This document shows positions 19,292 to 27,344 of a stretch of DNA of 64,000 nt, piece by piece. Positions within the stretch are counted from its first letter, which is position 1; the number at the start of each line of letters is the position of its first letter. The stretch comes from Aneurinibacillus terranovensis DSM 18919. GTDB taxonomy: Bacteria > Bacillota > Bacilli > Aneurinibacillales > Aneurinibacillaceae. The stretch lies in NCBI RefSeq assembly GCF_000430625.1, contig NZ_KE387171.1:36175-100174 (forward strand). The letters are read 5' to 3'. Both the position numbers and the translations under genes were made by a program. The notes beneath the pieces are model-generated. The model saw only the letters and a list, made by a program, of their open reading frames with translations. It made no database searches and was not told the origin of the DNA.

Positions 19292-19915
19292 ATGTCAAGG
19301 GGTAAAAAGAATATTTTTAACACACGAGAAAACGGTTTCAAGATTAATCTCTGGTCAATTGGCATAGGTACAAGTATCGCATCGGTTTTCCTGATTGGGC
19401 ATTTCATTAGTTCTCTTGCTGAAACTTCTCACAGCTCAGCAAACAGATACGCTCTTCAAACTGTCAGCAATGAGGGCACCATCCCCCAGTTTAACGGAGA
19501 AGTCTCAGCAAAAGAACTAGCACCTCTTGGGTTAGCTTCGGCACAAAATCACCCGGCTTTTTTAGAGATTTCTTACAAGAAAAAACAAAAATCTACCCAT
19601 CGTAAAAAAACATCCCGTTCAGAATCACGTCCAGTGATTCGAGAGGGAAGCACTTTTACCGCTCGTGCAACTGCTTATGCAGGTCCGGGAAAAACGTATA
19701 CCGGCAAGAGCGTGCGCCACGGGGTAGTAGCCGTTGATCCTGATGTTATTCCTATTGGAACCACACTTTGGGTTGAAGGGTACGGCACCTGCCGCGCGGA
19801 GGATATCGGGAGCGCAATTACCGGAGTTCGCCTCGATTTGGGTTTCTCAAGTGAAGACGAGGCAAACGACTGGGGCGTCCGTGACGTTTCCGTTAAAGTT
19901 CTGAAAATGCCATAA
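19292..19915 (+). CDS. 3D domain-containing cell-wall protein
   Basis: A 207-residue protein with one membrane segment near residues 23-43 (IGIGTSIASVFLIGHFIS), a basic linker (KKKQKSTHRKKTSRSE) and a C-terminal 3D domain of about 85 residues. The domain shows FTARATAYAGPG, GVVAVDPDVIPIGTTLWVEG and GTCRAEDIGSAITGVRLDLG, the aspartates that define the fold shared with MltA-type lytic transglycosylases. Bacillus relatives (YocH, YuiC, YabE group) cut peptidoglycan during stationary phase or germination. An aaaggagg site precedes the ATG. The domain call is firm; that this protein is an active wall hydrolase is inferred. Confidence 0.88.
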   Translation: MSRGKKNIFNTRENGFKINLWSIGIGTSIASVFLIGHFISSLAETSHSSANRYALQTVSNEGTIPQFNGEVSAKELAPLGLASAQNHPAFLEISYKKKQKSTHRKKTSRSESRPVIREGSTFTARATAYAGPGKTYTGKSVRHGVVAVDPDVIPIGTTLWVEGYGTCRAEDIGSAITGVRLDLGFSSEDEANDWGVRDVSVKVLKMP

Positions 19916-19935
19916 AATGAATTTTATAATAAAAA

Positions 19936-19976
19936 TAAAAAGGAGTAGTCGACACCGACTGCCCCTTTTTATTTTT
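19936..19976 (+). terminator. Terminator of the 3D-domain gene
   Basis: aaaaaggagtagtcg and cgactgccccttttt pair with two mismatches around a 4-base loop and lead into a T-rich tail. Confidence 0.7.
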
Positions 19977-20015
19977 CTAAAAATCTTTTCGTGTTGATAA
20001 AGACCGCAAATCTAT

Positions 20016-20966
20016 CTATTTCATTTCCACTTTCGGTTCAGGAGAAGCGGGAAGCGCTGCAAAATGGTAGCCTTTGCTTCGTAAATATTCAATGACCTTT
20101 GGCAGCATTTCAACCGTTTGCTTACGCTCATGCATCAGGATAATCGATCCGGGTTTTACCCCGCCATTCTCGATATTAGTCAGAATTTTTTCCGGGTTAT
20201 GCGCCAAACTCCAGTCTAAACTATCAACCTGCCAGAATATAATATACTGGTGGATTTCTTTCGATACCTGTCTTGTAGCCTTGTTAACCGATCCGTAAGG
20301 CGGACGGAAGTACACAATTTTATCACCAATTTTGTTTTCGATGTAGCTGGCTGTTTCGGTTAAATCCTTTTCCTGTTGCGCGACACTTTCTTTACCCAGC
20401 GCATCATGATGCATCGTATGCGATCCGATAACGTCCCCTTGCTCTATCATCTGGTGGCCAAACTGGCCCAGATCGTCCGTCACCTGATCCCCGATCCAAA
20501 AGTAAGACCCGTTAATTCCATTTTTTCGCATGATGGAGGCGATATCTTTCGTATACGCTCCTGGGCCATCGTCAAACGTCAAATATACCGTTTTATTGTC
20601 TTTCGTCGGTATATTATCAATTAATTTACCAAACGGTAAAGCAATATTCTCCTTTTGAGACGGTGGAGCCTGCGGTTGAGTCGTTTCCTCCTGCGTTTGC
20701 TGTTGGGTTTGTTGCTGAATCTGCTGCTGATGTGTGTTCGTGTCGCCTTTTAATGAATCCGGATTCTGTGGTTTTGTATTCGTTTGGACCGTTGAATCGT
20801 TAGATGTGTCCGCCTGTTTACTCTGATCCGTACTCTTCTGGCTCTGTGCGTTATCGTGCGCTAAAGACTTGGTCAACGGATGAAAAATAAGATTCACAAG
20901 AATAATGATTCCCAAACATGCGATCCCAGACCAGACTAGGACCGCTCCTCTTCTTGGTTGTTTCAC
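20016..20966 (-). CDS. Membrane-anchored polysaccharide (peptidoglycan) deacetylase
   Basis: A 316-residue carbohydrate esterase family 4 protein. One membrane anchor lies at residues 10-30, followed by a long Gln/Thr/Ser-rich linker (residues 40-105). The NodB domain has all five motifs: TFDDGP near residue 128, SHTMHHDAL (zinc histidines) near residue 180, RPPYGS near residue 220, DSLDWS near residue 250 and LMHE near residue 275. It likely removes acetyl groups from wall GlcNAc or MurNAc on the outside of the membrane. It starts at a GTG with ggga upstream, an unusual start for its neighbourhood. Confidence 0.9.
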   Translation of the reverse strand: MKQPRRGAVLVWSGIACLGIIILVNLIFHPLTKSLAHDNAQSQKSTDQSKQADTSNDSTVQTNTKPQNPDSLKGDTNTHQQQIQQQTQQQTQEETTQPQAPPSQKENIALPFGKLIDNIPTKDNKTVYLTFDDGPGAYTKDIASIMRKNGINGSYFWIGDQVTDDLGQFGHQMIEQGDVIGSHTMHHDALGKESVAQQEKDLTETASYIENKIGDKIVYFRPPYGSVNKATRQVSKEIHQYIIFWQVDSLDWSLAHNPEKILTNIENGGVKPGSIILMHERKQTVEMLPKVIEYLRSKGYHFAALPASPEPKVEMK

Positions 20967-21119
20967 CTATGCTTCCCACTTTCTATTAATTTTATCTACC
21001 TTCTATATTAAACTAGTTTTCTTAAAGAGGGTGGGAAAAAGATTTGAAACACTTAAAAATGGAATTCTTTATACTCTCTGCCATGTAAAGCAAGTGAAAC
21101 TTTCACAAAAATAGCGGCT

Positions 21120-21999
21120 TTGTTTTTAGACAAATTAATTGGGCATGAAGAAATGAAAAACTATCGACCTGCCGAAAACGTATCAATCGTTACAAGCGGT
21201 TCAACAGACACTTCTGGAAAAACGACGAGATGGGTAAGTCTTTCCATCAACTACCTACAAGCGATTCATAATATACCGGTATTAAACAGCGGTTTTACCG
21301 TACATGTGAATGAAACAGGGCACGTTACCGACTTTTACCGGATGGGCGATAAGTTGGATAACGCAATCTTCCCGGATCCATCCAAGAGTATTTCGCGGGA
21401 AACCGCCGAAAAATCGTTCCTCGCGAACTTAAAAATGGAGCTTCAATACAATGAACACCAGCCAACAAAAATCCAGTCATTCCCTCCGGAAATAGCAGAA
21501 ACAAAACCTGTGCTGATGTATGGACCTGCTTTTTATACGAGCGTTTTACCGATTGATGCGATAACAGGAAAGACGACCGTCATCTGGCCGGGGTTAAATC
21601 AACAGCCGCAAATCGTTAAACTCGCTCCTCTGGGAAAACAATTAGTCGGGCATTCGAAAGAAAAGGTTGCCGGCATTCTAAAGAATGAATTTGATTTTGA
21701 TACGTCAACCATGGAAGCGTCGGCCACTACGCAGGATAGTATAGGAGTTGATGACCACTCTCACCCATTCATCACTTATTCATGGATCGAAAACACCCAT
21801 AGTAATAAACAACCCCGTATGGCAATATATCGCCACAGACGACGAGAGTTTTATTCCTGCATGGGTTGACCGTAGTAAATTAAAAAGGGACTCTCATCAG
21901 CCAAACGAGATAAGTTTCTTTTTCACCGAAATGTATCAGGGAGTACCAATGATCAACCGTGGCTATTCGGTTTCGCTTGACGCGAATTATTTTGCATAA
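21120..21999 (+). pseudogene. YcdB/YcdC (PepSY-like) domain protein remnant, frameshifted
   Basis: Two overlapping frames encode one continuous similarity. The first runs from about 21120 to 21830 with VSLSINYLQAIHNIPVLNSG, the SKSISRETAEKSF repeat start and SVLPIDAITGKTTVIWPG. Near a CCCC run at about 21818 the reading shifts to a second frame, VWQYIATDDESFIPAWVD and FTEMYQGVPMINRGYSVSLD, which ends at 21999. The layout matches the repeating YcdB/YcdC units of secreted Bacillales proteins. No signal peptide, no proper start and no full second repeat remain, so this is a fragment truncated at both ends. Confidence 0.7.
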
Positions 22000-22052
22000 A
22001 AGATTTTGTATAAAGGGTATAGTAAAAGGAGAGCTGATTGCCCTCCTTTTAC

Positions 22053-23264
22053 TCAGCGGAAATTTCCATACAGGAGATATTTCTGCCGCTCTTGTTTAAA
22101 CTTCTGAAGGCCGGCGGCATACTTTGCTTCTATTTGCTGGGGTGTCAGTCCCTGTTGCAGGTACTGTCCCATTTTATTTGTGCCCATGATTTTATCGAAC
22201 ATTACAATGCTGCTGCTCGTTTTTCCGCTTTTCGGCACCTTGAAATGGCTGAGAGAATGGGCATATACGAGCGCATAAATCCCCGTTTTTGCGGGATTAA
22301 ACGTATGAAAGTTGGTTATGTTTATCCGGACTCCACCTGCTGACCCGCGAGATTTTGGAATAAAGGTAACCCCCGGCAATTTTGCATGGTTGAGAAGTGC
22401 GGCATATTTATTCGAGTTAATCCCTTTACCGCCAATCCATGTAAATGTATCCTCCTGGTAAATTCCAGTTCCTTCTCCGAGACCTGTCGCCGAGTATCCA
22501 AAAACAGCGTTCAAATCAGGGATAAACGGAGAACTCTGAATCCATTTTAACCCGGTATCCTGCCATACCATATCCCTTGTATACCCCTCCATCGGAACAA
22601 CGGTAAGCTTAGCTCCGATATTCCGGTTAAAGAACCGGGCAAGTTCACCTGCCGTCATCCCATGCGTCATCGGTAAATTATCGACACCGACAAACGATTT
22701 GTAAGTATCTTCGAGAACCGGGCCATCCACCGTATTGCCCCCGAGCGGATTCGGGCGGTCAAGCACAATCATCGGCTTGCTATAGTTTTTCGCAGCTTTC
22801 ATGCAGTAGTTCAGCGTGGACATATATGTATACGAACGCGCCCCAATATCCTGAATATCAAAAACAAGCACATCCACATTGCGCAGCATATCAGCGGTTG
22901 GCATTCTTGTGTCCCCGTACAGGCTATATACCGGAATGCCCAGCGTGGGATGCGTATACGATTTAACATAGGTTCCGGCGCTTGCTTTTCCGTCAATTCC
23001 ATGTTCCGGTCCATACAGTGCAGTAAGTGTAGTTTCTTTATAATCGGCCAGCACATCAATCGTGCTTTTTCCTTCGCTGTTCACCCCGGTTTGATTTGTA
23101 ATCAGGCCGATTTTTTTTCCGTTTATTAACTGGCTGTACTTACTTAGCAGCAAATCATCCCCAAGCTTAATCTTCGGACCATTCGTTTCCGCCAGCGCTG
23201 CCAGACTTGTCCCGATTGCCATCAGCATCACCACAATCAGCAAGGCAAGCTTTCTCCCTATCAT
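22053..23264 (-). CDS. namZ: DUF1343 / NamZ-like exo-beta-N-acetylmuramidase
   Basis: A 403-residue secreted protein that likely removes terminal N-acetylmuramic acid from peptidoglycan fragments. Residues 1-25 form a signal peptide ending ALAE. The DUF1343 hallmarks follow: GLITNQTGV near residue 52, LYGPEHGIDG near residue 83, DVLVFDIQDIGARSYTY near residue 125, VLDRPNPLGG near residue 162 and GLGEGTGIYQEDTFTW near residue 265. The ATG at 23264 has agggagag 5-10 bases upstream; the frame stays open upstream without a ribosome site. It fits a role in wall recycling. The name is by family similarity to B. subtilis YbbC/NamZ. Confidence 0.88.
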   Translation of the reverse strand: MIGRKLALLIVVMLMAIGTSLAALAETNGPKIKLGDDLLLSKYSQLINGKKIGLITNQTGVNSEGKSTIDVLADYKETTLTALYGPEHGIDGKASAGTYVKSYTHPTLGIPVYSLYGDTRMPTADMLRNVDVLVFDIQDIGARSYTYMSTLNYCMKAAKNYSKPMIVLDRPNPLGGNTVDGPVLEDTYKSFVGVDNLPMTHGMTAGELARFFNRNIGAKLTVVPMEGYTRDMVWQDTGLKWIQSSPFIPDLNAVFGYSATGLGEGTGIYQEDTFTWIGGKGINSNKYAALLNHAKLPGVTFIPKSRGSAGGVRINITNFHTFNPAKTGIYALVYAHSLSHFKVPKSGKTSSSIVMFDKIMGTNKMGQYLQQGLTPQQIEAKYAAGLQKFKQERQKYLLYGNFR

Positions 23265-23352
23265 TTTCTCTCTCCCTTCTAAATTGAAAAATGGTAGAAT
23301 CCTTCCCCTACCTTCCATAGTTATTGGACGCATGGCCTTGCCATTAGTTACC

Positions 23353-23688
23353 TCAGGTAATAAAAAACCATACATCCGAAACTTCCGACAGCTTTAATAA
23401 ATAATAACACTCTTCTCTAAACATATGGTCGTGAAACAGCGGAGATAATATGCCCAGCAGTTGATCCGTAAGCTTCATTTCCTCCTGCGTTAACGTTGCA
23501 AGTTCGGCTCCCTGGATCGAGCGACGTGATTGTGTCAATAGCTGGTCGAATTCCTGAATAAAAGCGCCTGCCCGAAAAAATTTCTTCCTGTTCTCCAGGA
23601 GCAAGTGTTGTATAAATAAACCGGCTGTGATCCCCTAAAATCGGCAGAACCGATGTTCAAACAGAACTGTGTTCACGTAATTGCTCAT
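23353..23688 (-). pseudogene. DUF2935 protein remnant with two frameshifts
   Basis: From an ATG with ggaggg upstream, the reading is MSNYVNTVLFEHRF. A second frame continues LPILGDHSRFIYTTLAPGEQ, and a third continues FRAGAFIQEFDQLLTQSR through LLGILSPLFHDHMFREECYY to near 23353. Joined together these match the first DUF2935 repeat, a helical-bundle domain of Bacilli with unknown role. The second repeat is missing. Two frame changes plus loss of the C-terminal half show decay. Confidence 0.72.
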
Positions 23689-23895
23689 TTGTTTCCCTCC
23701 TCTACGCACATTACAACGTATGCGAGGTGCCCAAAAGTGACACGTGTTGTAAAAAATCATTTGCAAGAAACATAAAGTTCCTACATTGCTGGTAAATAAA
23801 TCATTAACTTTAAATACCAGTCATAACTCGAAGGGATTTAGAAAAAATAATATCACAAGGTTGAAAACCTTGAATAAAAAATAGGAGGTAACACA

Positions 23896-24099
23896 ATGGC
23901 TCAAGGCGGAAACAGAAACCAACTTCTTGTATCTCAAGCGAACCAGGCAATCGATCAACTTAAGTATGAAATTGCCAGCGAATTCGGTGTGAATCTGGGA
24001 GCTGACACTACCTCTCGTGCAAACGGTTCTGTCGGAGGAGAAATTACGAAGCGCCTGGTTCAATTCGGTGAGCAAGCATTAGCCGGACGCGTTCAGTAA
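23896..24099 (+). CDS. Alpha/beta-type small acid-soluble spore protein
   Basis: A 67-residue DNA-binding protein that coats and protects spore DNA. It starts [20 protein letters not shown]. The germination protease site EIASEFGV is at residues 30-37, followed by [20 protein letters not shown], the conserved second half. An aggaggt site precedes the ATG and a terminator follows. It is the strongest single marker in this window for a spore former. Expression by sigma-G is expected for the family, but I could not place a good -35/-10 pair. Confidence 0.96.
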   Translation: MAQGGNRNQLLVSQANQAIDQLKYEIASEFGVNLGADTTSRANGSVGGEITKRLVQFGEQALAGRVQ

Positions 24100-24119
24100 C
24101 AAACGAATATCATGGATAA

Positions 24120-24148
24120 GAAAAGGGTGCGTCAGCACCCTTTTCCCT
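24120..24148 (+). terminator. Terminator of the SASP gene
   Basis: aaaagggtgc and gcaccctttt pair perfectly around a 4-base loop, followed by cccttat, 20 bp past the stop. Confidence 0.9.
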
Positions 24149-24191
24149 TATGAAAAGTTGCGACAAGTTTCTTCCTATACATATGTCATTC

Positions 24192-25310
24192 CTATATATA
24201 AGTCATTCCATTCCAACGGAATGCTTCCATCATGTCCAAATCTATATCCACTCCCAGACCGACGCCGGAAGGTACTTTTACCTGTCCGTTGGAAGGCCTG
24301 ATCGAGATGATATTCGTAAAAGGATTTTCCATGACATCCCATTCAACCGGCTCTATCGGTTCCCCTTCCATTTTGCTCCACGGTACTAGACAGGCCTGAG
24401 CAAACAAAGCATACAATCGGGTTAATCCACCGTCAAAGGCGTGAGGTGAGACCCGCAGACCAAATTGGCGGGCTAACTGCAGAGATTCACGGTATCCATC
24501 AATTCCGTCTTGATGCATGGTGTCCGGCTGAACAATATCAATGGCGTTTTCCATGAACATGGGCAGAAATTGCTCTGCGCTGCTTAGATTCTCCCCACCG
24601 GCAATCGGGACCGACAGCGTTTGTCGTAAAAACTTATATTCCTCCGTTCGACTCATCGGCATCGGTTCCTCAAACCACGCAAGATTGTCCCACTCAGCAA
24701 ACAGCGGCTGCCACTGCCGTGCAGCTGCCACGTCATAACTTTGATTCGCATCCAATGCCATTGAGATTTTCCCCTGGAAGTATGCCTGGACGGTATTAAT
24801 ATGCTGCTGGTCTTCCTGAATCGTCTTTCCGCCGATTTTTAATTTCACCTGTGAAAAACCTTCAGAAATAAATTTTTCAATCAGGCGCAAGGAGTTCTCC
24901 TGCCAGTTCACCTCGTCAGAGTACGATTGGAAAGAAGCATAGACCGGAATGGTATCATGCCACTTCCCACCCCATAAGTCACAAATGGATAACCTGGCTT
25001 TTTTGGCTACGATTTCTGTTAACGCCATACTGACTCCCGCAGCTGCCCGCTGATGCCACTTTTTTATAATTTTAACGAGCTTCGTTCTATCGGTCGCCTG
25101 TTTTCCAATAAGAAAGGGGATAATCCTGTCGTGAAATCCTTTATCCAACGTGGGCAGCCAGTCGATACACTCTCCCCACCCTTCTATGCCCGACTTCGTG
25201 GTAATACGAAGCAGAAAACAAGTTCGATATTTTTTAAATCCATTTGCGTCTCCATACGGTTTGCTCAGCTTATACAATAAAGGGAAAGTTTCGACCTTTT
25301 CGATTTGCAC
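24192..25310 (-). CDS. Mandelate racemase/muconate lactonizing enzyme family protein
   Basis: A 372-residue enolase-superfamily enzyme. The barrel shows the KLKIGG lysine motif near residue 165, ALDANQSYD (first metal Asp) near residue 193, WFEEP (second ligand) near residue 220, GGENL (third ligand) near residue 246, then DIVQPDTMHQDG and SPHAFDGG, whose histidine near residue 295 is typical of the mandelate racemase subgroup of sugar-acid dehydratases. The substrate cannot be told. I chose a GTG start at 25310, because aaggag lies 8 bases upstream; an ATG two codons earlier is too close to that site. It is monocistronic with no sugar-acid genes nearby. Confidence 0.85.
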   Translation of the reverse strand: MQIEKVETFPLLYKLSKPYGDANGFKKYRTCFLLRITTKSGIEGWGECIDWLPTLDKGFHDRIIPFLIGKQATDRTKLVKIIKKWHQRAAAGVSMALTEIVAKKARLSICDLWGGKWHDTIPVYASFQSYSDEVNWQENSLRLIEKFISEGFSQVKLKIGGKTIQEDQQHINTVQAYFQGKISMALDANQSYDVAAARQWQPLFAEWDNLAWFEEPMPMSRTEEYKFLRQTLSVPIAGGENLSSAEQFLPMFMENAIDIVQPDTMHQDGIDGYRESLQLARQFGLRVSPHAFDGGLTRLYALFAQACLVPWSKMEGEPIEPVEWDVMENPFTNIISIRPSNGQVKVPSGVGLGVDIDLDMMEAFRWNGMTYI

Positions 25311-25449
25311 ATCCATCTCTCCTTGCTGTAATTTCAACGTGAAGCACGTCACTTAGCTTGCTCTATCTAAACCAAATTTATAAACACGCAGTCTGTAGAG
25401 AATATGCGGTAGAATTAAAAAATTAGCGGCTGCAAATAATGGACGTTAG

Positions 25450-25624
25450 GTGCGGTCCTGCCAGTCCCAATTGTTGGCGGAGATGGTCGGCAATCCGATT
25501 CCGATTGATGAACACCATGCAGCGAAAACACGCGATCAGGTTGGAGCCCATACGATCGGCTGGTTTCATTTTCAACCGTTATATCATCGCATCGTTAGAG
25601 AACATCCTGATTTTCTCGATTAAC
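25450..25624 (+). pseudogene. Unrecognised gene remnant
   Basis: A protein-like frame ends PIPIDEHHAAKTRDQVGAHT, IGWFHFQPLYHRIVREHPDF and a stop at 25624. Just before it another frame reads LGAVLPVPIVGGDG, so the two could be one protein with a frameshift near 25480. There is no start codon with a ribosome site. I do not recognise the family. A terminator follows on the same strand, as expected for the tail of a former gene. Confidence 0.4.
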
Positions 25625-25635
25625 AAGCAGCACTA

Positions 25636-25672
25636 AAAAAGGAACATCCCCATCACTTGGGATGTTCCTTTT
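25636..25672. terminator. Bidirectional terminator
   Basis: aaggaacatccc and gggatgttcctt pair perfectly around an 8-base loop, with A and T runs outside. It lies between the remnant on the plus strand and the small lipoprotein gene on the minus strand. Confidence 0.85.
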
Positions 25673-25683
25673 ACTGTTTGTAT

Positions 25684-25890
25684 TTATTTTCCTGACTGGC
25701 CGGACTGACCCCGGTTGGACTGATTTCCTTGATTGCCCTGAGTCGATTGGCCTTGCTTTCCCCGGCCGCCTTTGCCACCTTGAGTGGATTGTGTTTTCGT
25801 ATTGTTGCCACCCTTATTCATATTCCCACATCCAGTAAAAACTGAGAAAGCCATAATTGCTGTCATTATATAAATTGTCCATTTCTTCAT
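25684..25890 (-). CDS. Small Gly/Gln-rich lipoprotein
   Basis: A 68-residue lipoprotein. The signal MKKWTIYIMTAIMAFS ends in a lipobox-like VFTGC, then NMNKGGNN and a low-complexity tail of repeated GGKG, TQGNQGNQ and RGQSGQSG units. After cleavage only about 45 residues remain, mostly G, Q, N and S. The function is unknown. Similar small lipoproteins are common in Bacillales. The aaggag site is about 11 bases from the ATG, somewhat far. A shared terminator follows. Confidence 0.7.
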   Translation of the reverse strand: MKKWTIYIMTAIMAFSVFTGCGNMNKGGNNTKTQSTQGGKGGRGKQGQSTQGNQGNQSNRGQSGQSGK

Positions 25891-26050
25891 ACTTATCTCA
25901 ACTCCTTTCCATGTACCCAATCTTAGTCATCCCCTCGAAGAAGTTTTTTAAACATGATTAACAACGAAGGACGAGAGTGTTCCCGCATAAAAAATACAAC
26001 CCGGGAAAATCTATAAATGTTTAAATTGGGCAGGAAAGGACGATGCGTTG

Positions 26051-26407
26051 ATGAAACATGGGACCCCATTATTAATTAAGTTTGTCATGACTATGGCTAT
26101 TCTGTATATTATCCTTGGACTTTTTTATACCGTTACTTTTGGAACTGTTTTTACAATGAGCGTAGCTGTAACTGTACTTGCTTATTTACTGGGCGATCTG
26201 TTTATTCTGCCTACCACCGGTAATCCCATCGCCTCTGCGGCCGATATGGGGCTTACTTTTTTGATTATATGGTTTCTCTCGTATTTGCTTGCCGTTTTTA
26301 TCCCGATGACCGCTATCCTTATTTCTACGATTGTAATTGGAATTGGAGAATGGTTTTTCCACGTCTATCTGCAAAACAGAGGGACAAGGGCCAAAACGAC
26401 AGCATGA
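26051..26407 (+). CDS. DUF2512 (YndM-like) membrane protein
   Basis: A 118-residue integral membrane protein with four hydrophobic helices (about residues 7-27, 30-50, 62-82, 84-104). It resembles the DUF2512/YndM family of Bacilli, with the stretches TVLAYLLGDLFILP and IGEWFFHVYLQ typical of it. Function is unknown. A TTG one codon before the ATG is also possible, as it is better spaced from the aaagga site. It converges with the psiE gene; only 14 bp separate their stops. Confidence 0.75.
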   Translation: MKHGTPLLIKFVMTMAILYIILGLFYTVTFGTVFTMSVAVTVLAYLLGDLFILPTTGNPIASAADMGLTFLIIWFLSYLLAVFIPMTAILISTIVIGIGEWFFHVYLQNRGTRAKTTA

Positions 26408-26421
26408 CATGTCATTTTCCT

Positions 26422-26805
26422 TCATTTTCTCGGCGAACGAATTTTTAAGGAATAACTAATCATCAACACTAAAATCACGATGGATAAAATTAAATTTCCA
26501 GTTGGATTATCACGATTAACAATGATAAAGCGAATGGTAGCTGTAATTCCGATATATAGCAGATACCGGATGGGGAAATGATAATTTTCTTTAAAGTACG
26601 TTACAATCGTTGAAAGAAAGGCAAAAAACAAGAAAAACATCAAAATATCCTGTAATATATTTCGAACATCTAAAGTAGGCTCAATAGAGTATTGAAGGAT
26701 AATCCAAATTTCACGAACCATAAAAATAGCCAGTACAATCCCCAGTACGATTAAGGAAAAATTTAAAATCCATTGAAAAAACTTGGTCATTGATTCTTTC
26801 AACAT
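26422..26805 (-). CDS. psiE: PsiE-family membrane protein
   Basis: A 127-residue protein with four transmembrane segments (about residues 10-33, 51-70, 79-97, 105-120). FFLFFAFLSTIVTYFKENYH and FPIRYLLYIGITATIRFIIV are the PsiE signature. The E. coli relative is induced by phosphate starvation; the role is unknown. A second ATG four codons upstream at 26817 is possible. Codon use is AT-rich, as in the formate dehydrogenase genes that follow. Confidence 0.85.
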   Translation of the reverse strand: MLKESMTKFFQWILNFSLIVLGIVLAIFMVREIWIILQYSIEPTLDVRNILQDILMFFLFFAFLSTIVTYFKENYHFPIRYLLYIGITATIRFIIVNRDNPTGNLILSIVILVLMISYSLKIRSPRK

Positions 26806-26858
26806 ATGTTCCTCCAAATAGGAGAAGGCAGGTTAAAACCCACCTTCTGACTAACAGA

Positions 26859-27332
26859 TTATTCTTTTAGGCCTTTCCCAAGTCCTCTTAGAAAACGAAG
26901 ACCAAAACCTATTGCCCGATTCATATCCGGGTCTTTTAGCGCTTTAATTAAGTCAAACATCCTAACTTTTTCATCTTGCTTTTGTTTCGCTTCTTCAAGT
27001 CCACTTGTTACAGACGTTAACAATTTTTTTGTTTGTTCCGGGTCAATTGCAGTGAGAATACCCGCTGCAGCCATGAGATTATTGATCATGGATGTGACTT
27101 CTTTTCGTTCAACCTGGCCTAGAATTATTTCTAAGATACTTACCTTTGCTTTCAACATGGACTCAGCCGCATCAAGAATTCCACTTTCATGCAGTTCCCG
27201 AACGATAGCTATAGTCTTCTGAATCGCTTCTTCATTTTCAGCCAATCCGTTTGTTAGATGAGTTAAAGAATACTGCTTTTTTTCTTCTTCATTCCATTCA
27301 CGATTTTTAATCATACTGATAGGTTTTGCCAT
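26859..27332 (-). CDS. DUF1641 protein, formate dehydrogenase partner
   Basis: A 157-residue helical cytosolic protein of the DUF1641 family (YjgD/YrhD type). It shows LAENEEAIQKTIAIVRELHE and the conserved KALKDPDMNRAIGFGLRFLR, then GLGKGLKE at the C-terminus. In Bacillus these genes sit directly after a formate dehydrogenase catalytic subunit, as here, with 12 bp between them. A structural or assembly role in the dehydrogenase complex is inferred from this constant pairing. Confidence 0.9.
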   Translation of the reverse strand: MAKPISMIKNREWNEEEKKQYSLTHLTNGLAENEEAIQKTIAIVRELHESGILDAAESMLKAKVSILEIILGQVERKEVTSMINNLMAAAGILTAIDPEQTKKLLTSVTSGLEEAKQKQDEKVRMFDLIKALKDPDMNRAIGFGLRFLRGLGKGLKE

Positions 27333-27344
27333 AACTCACATCTC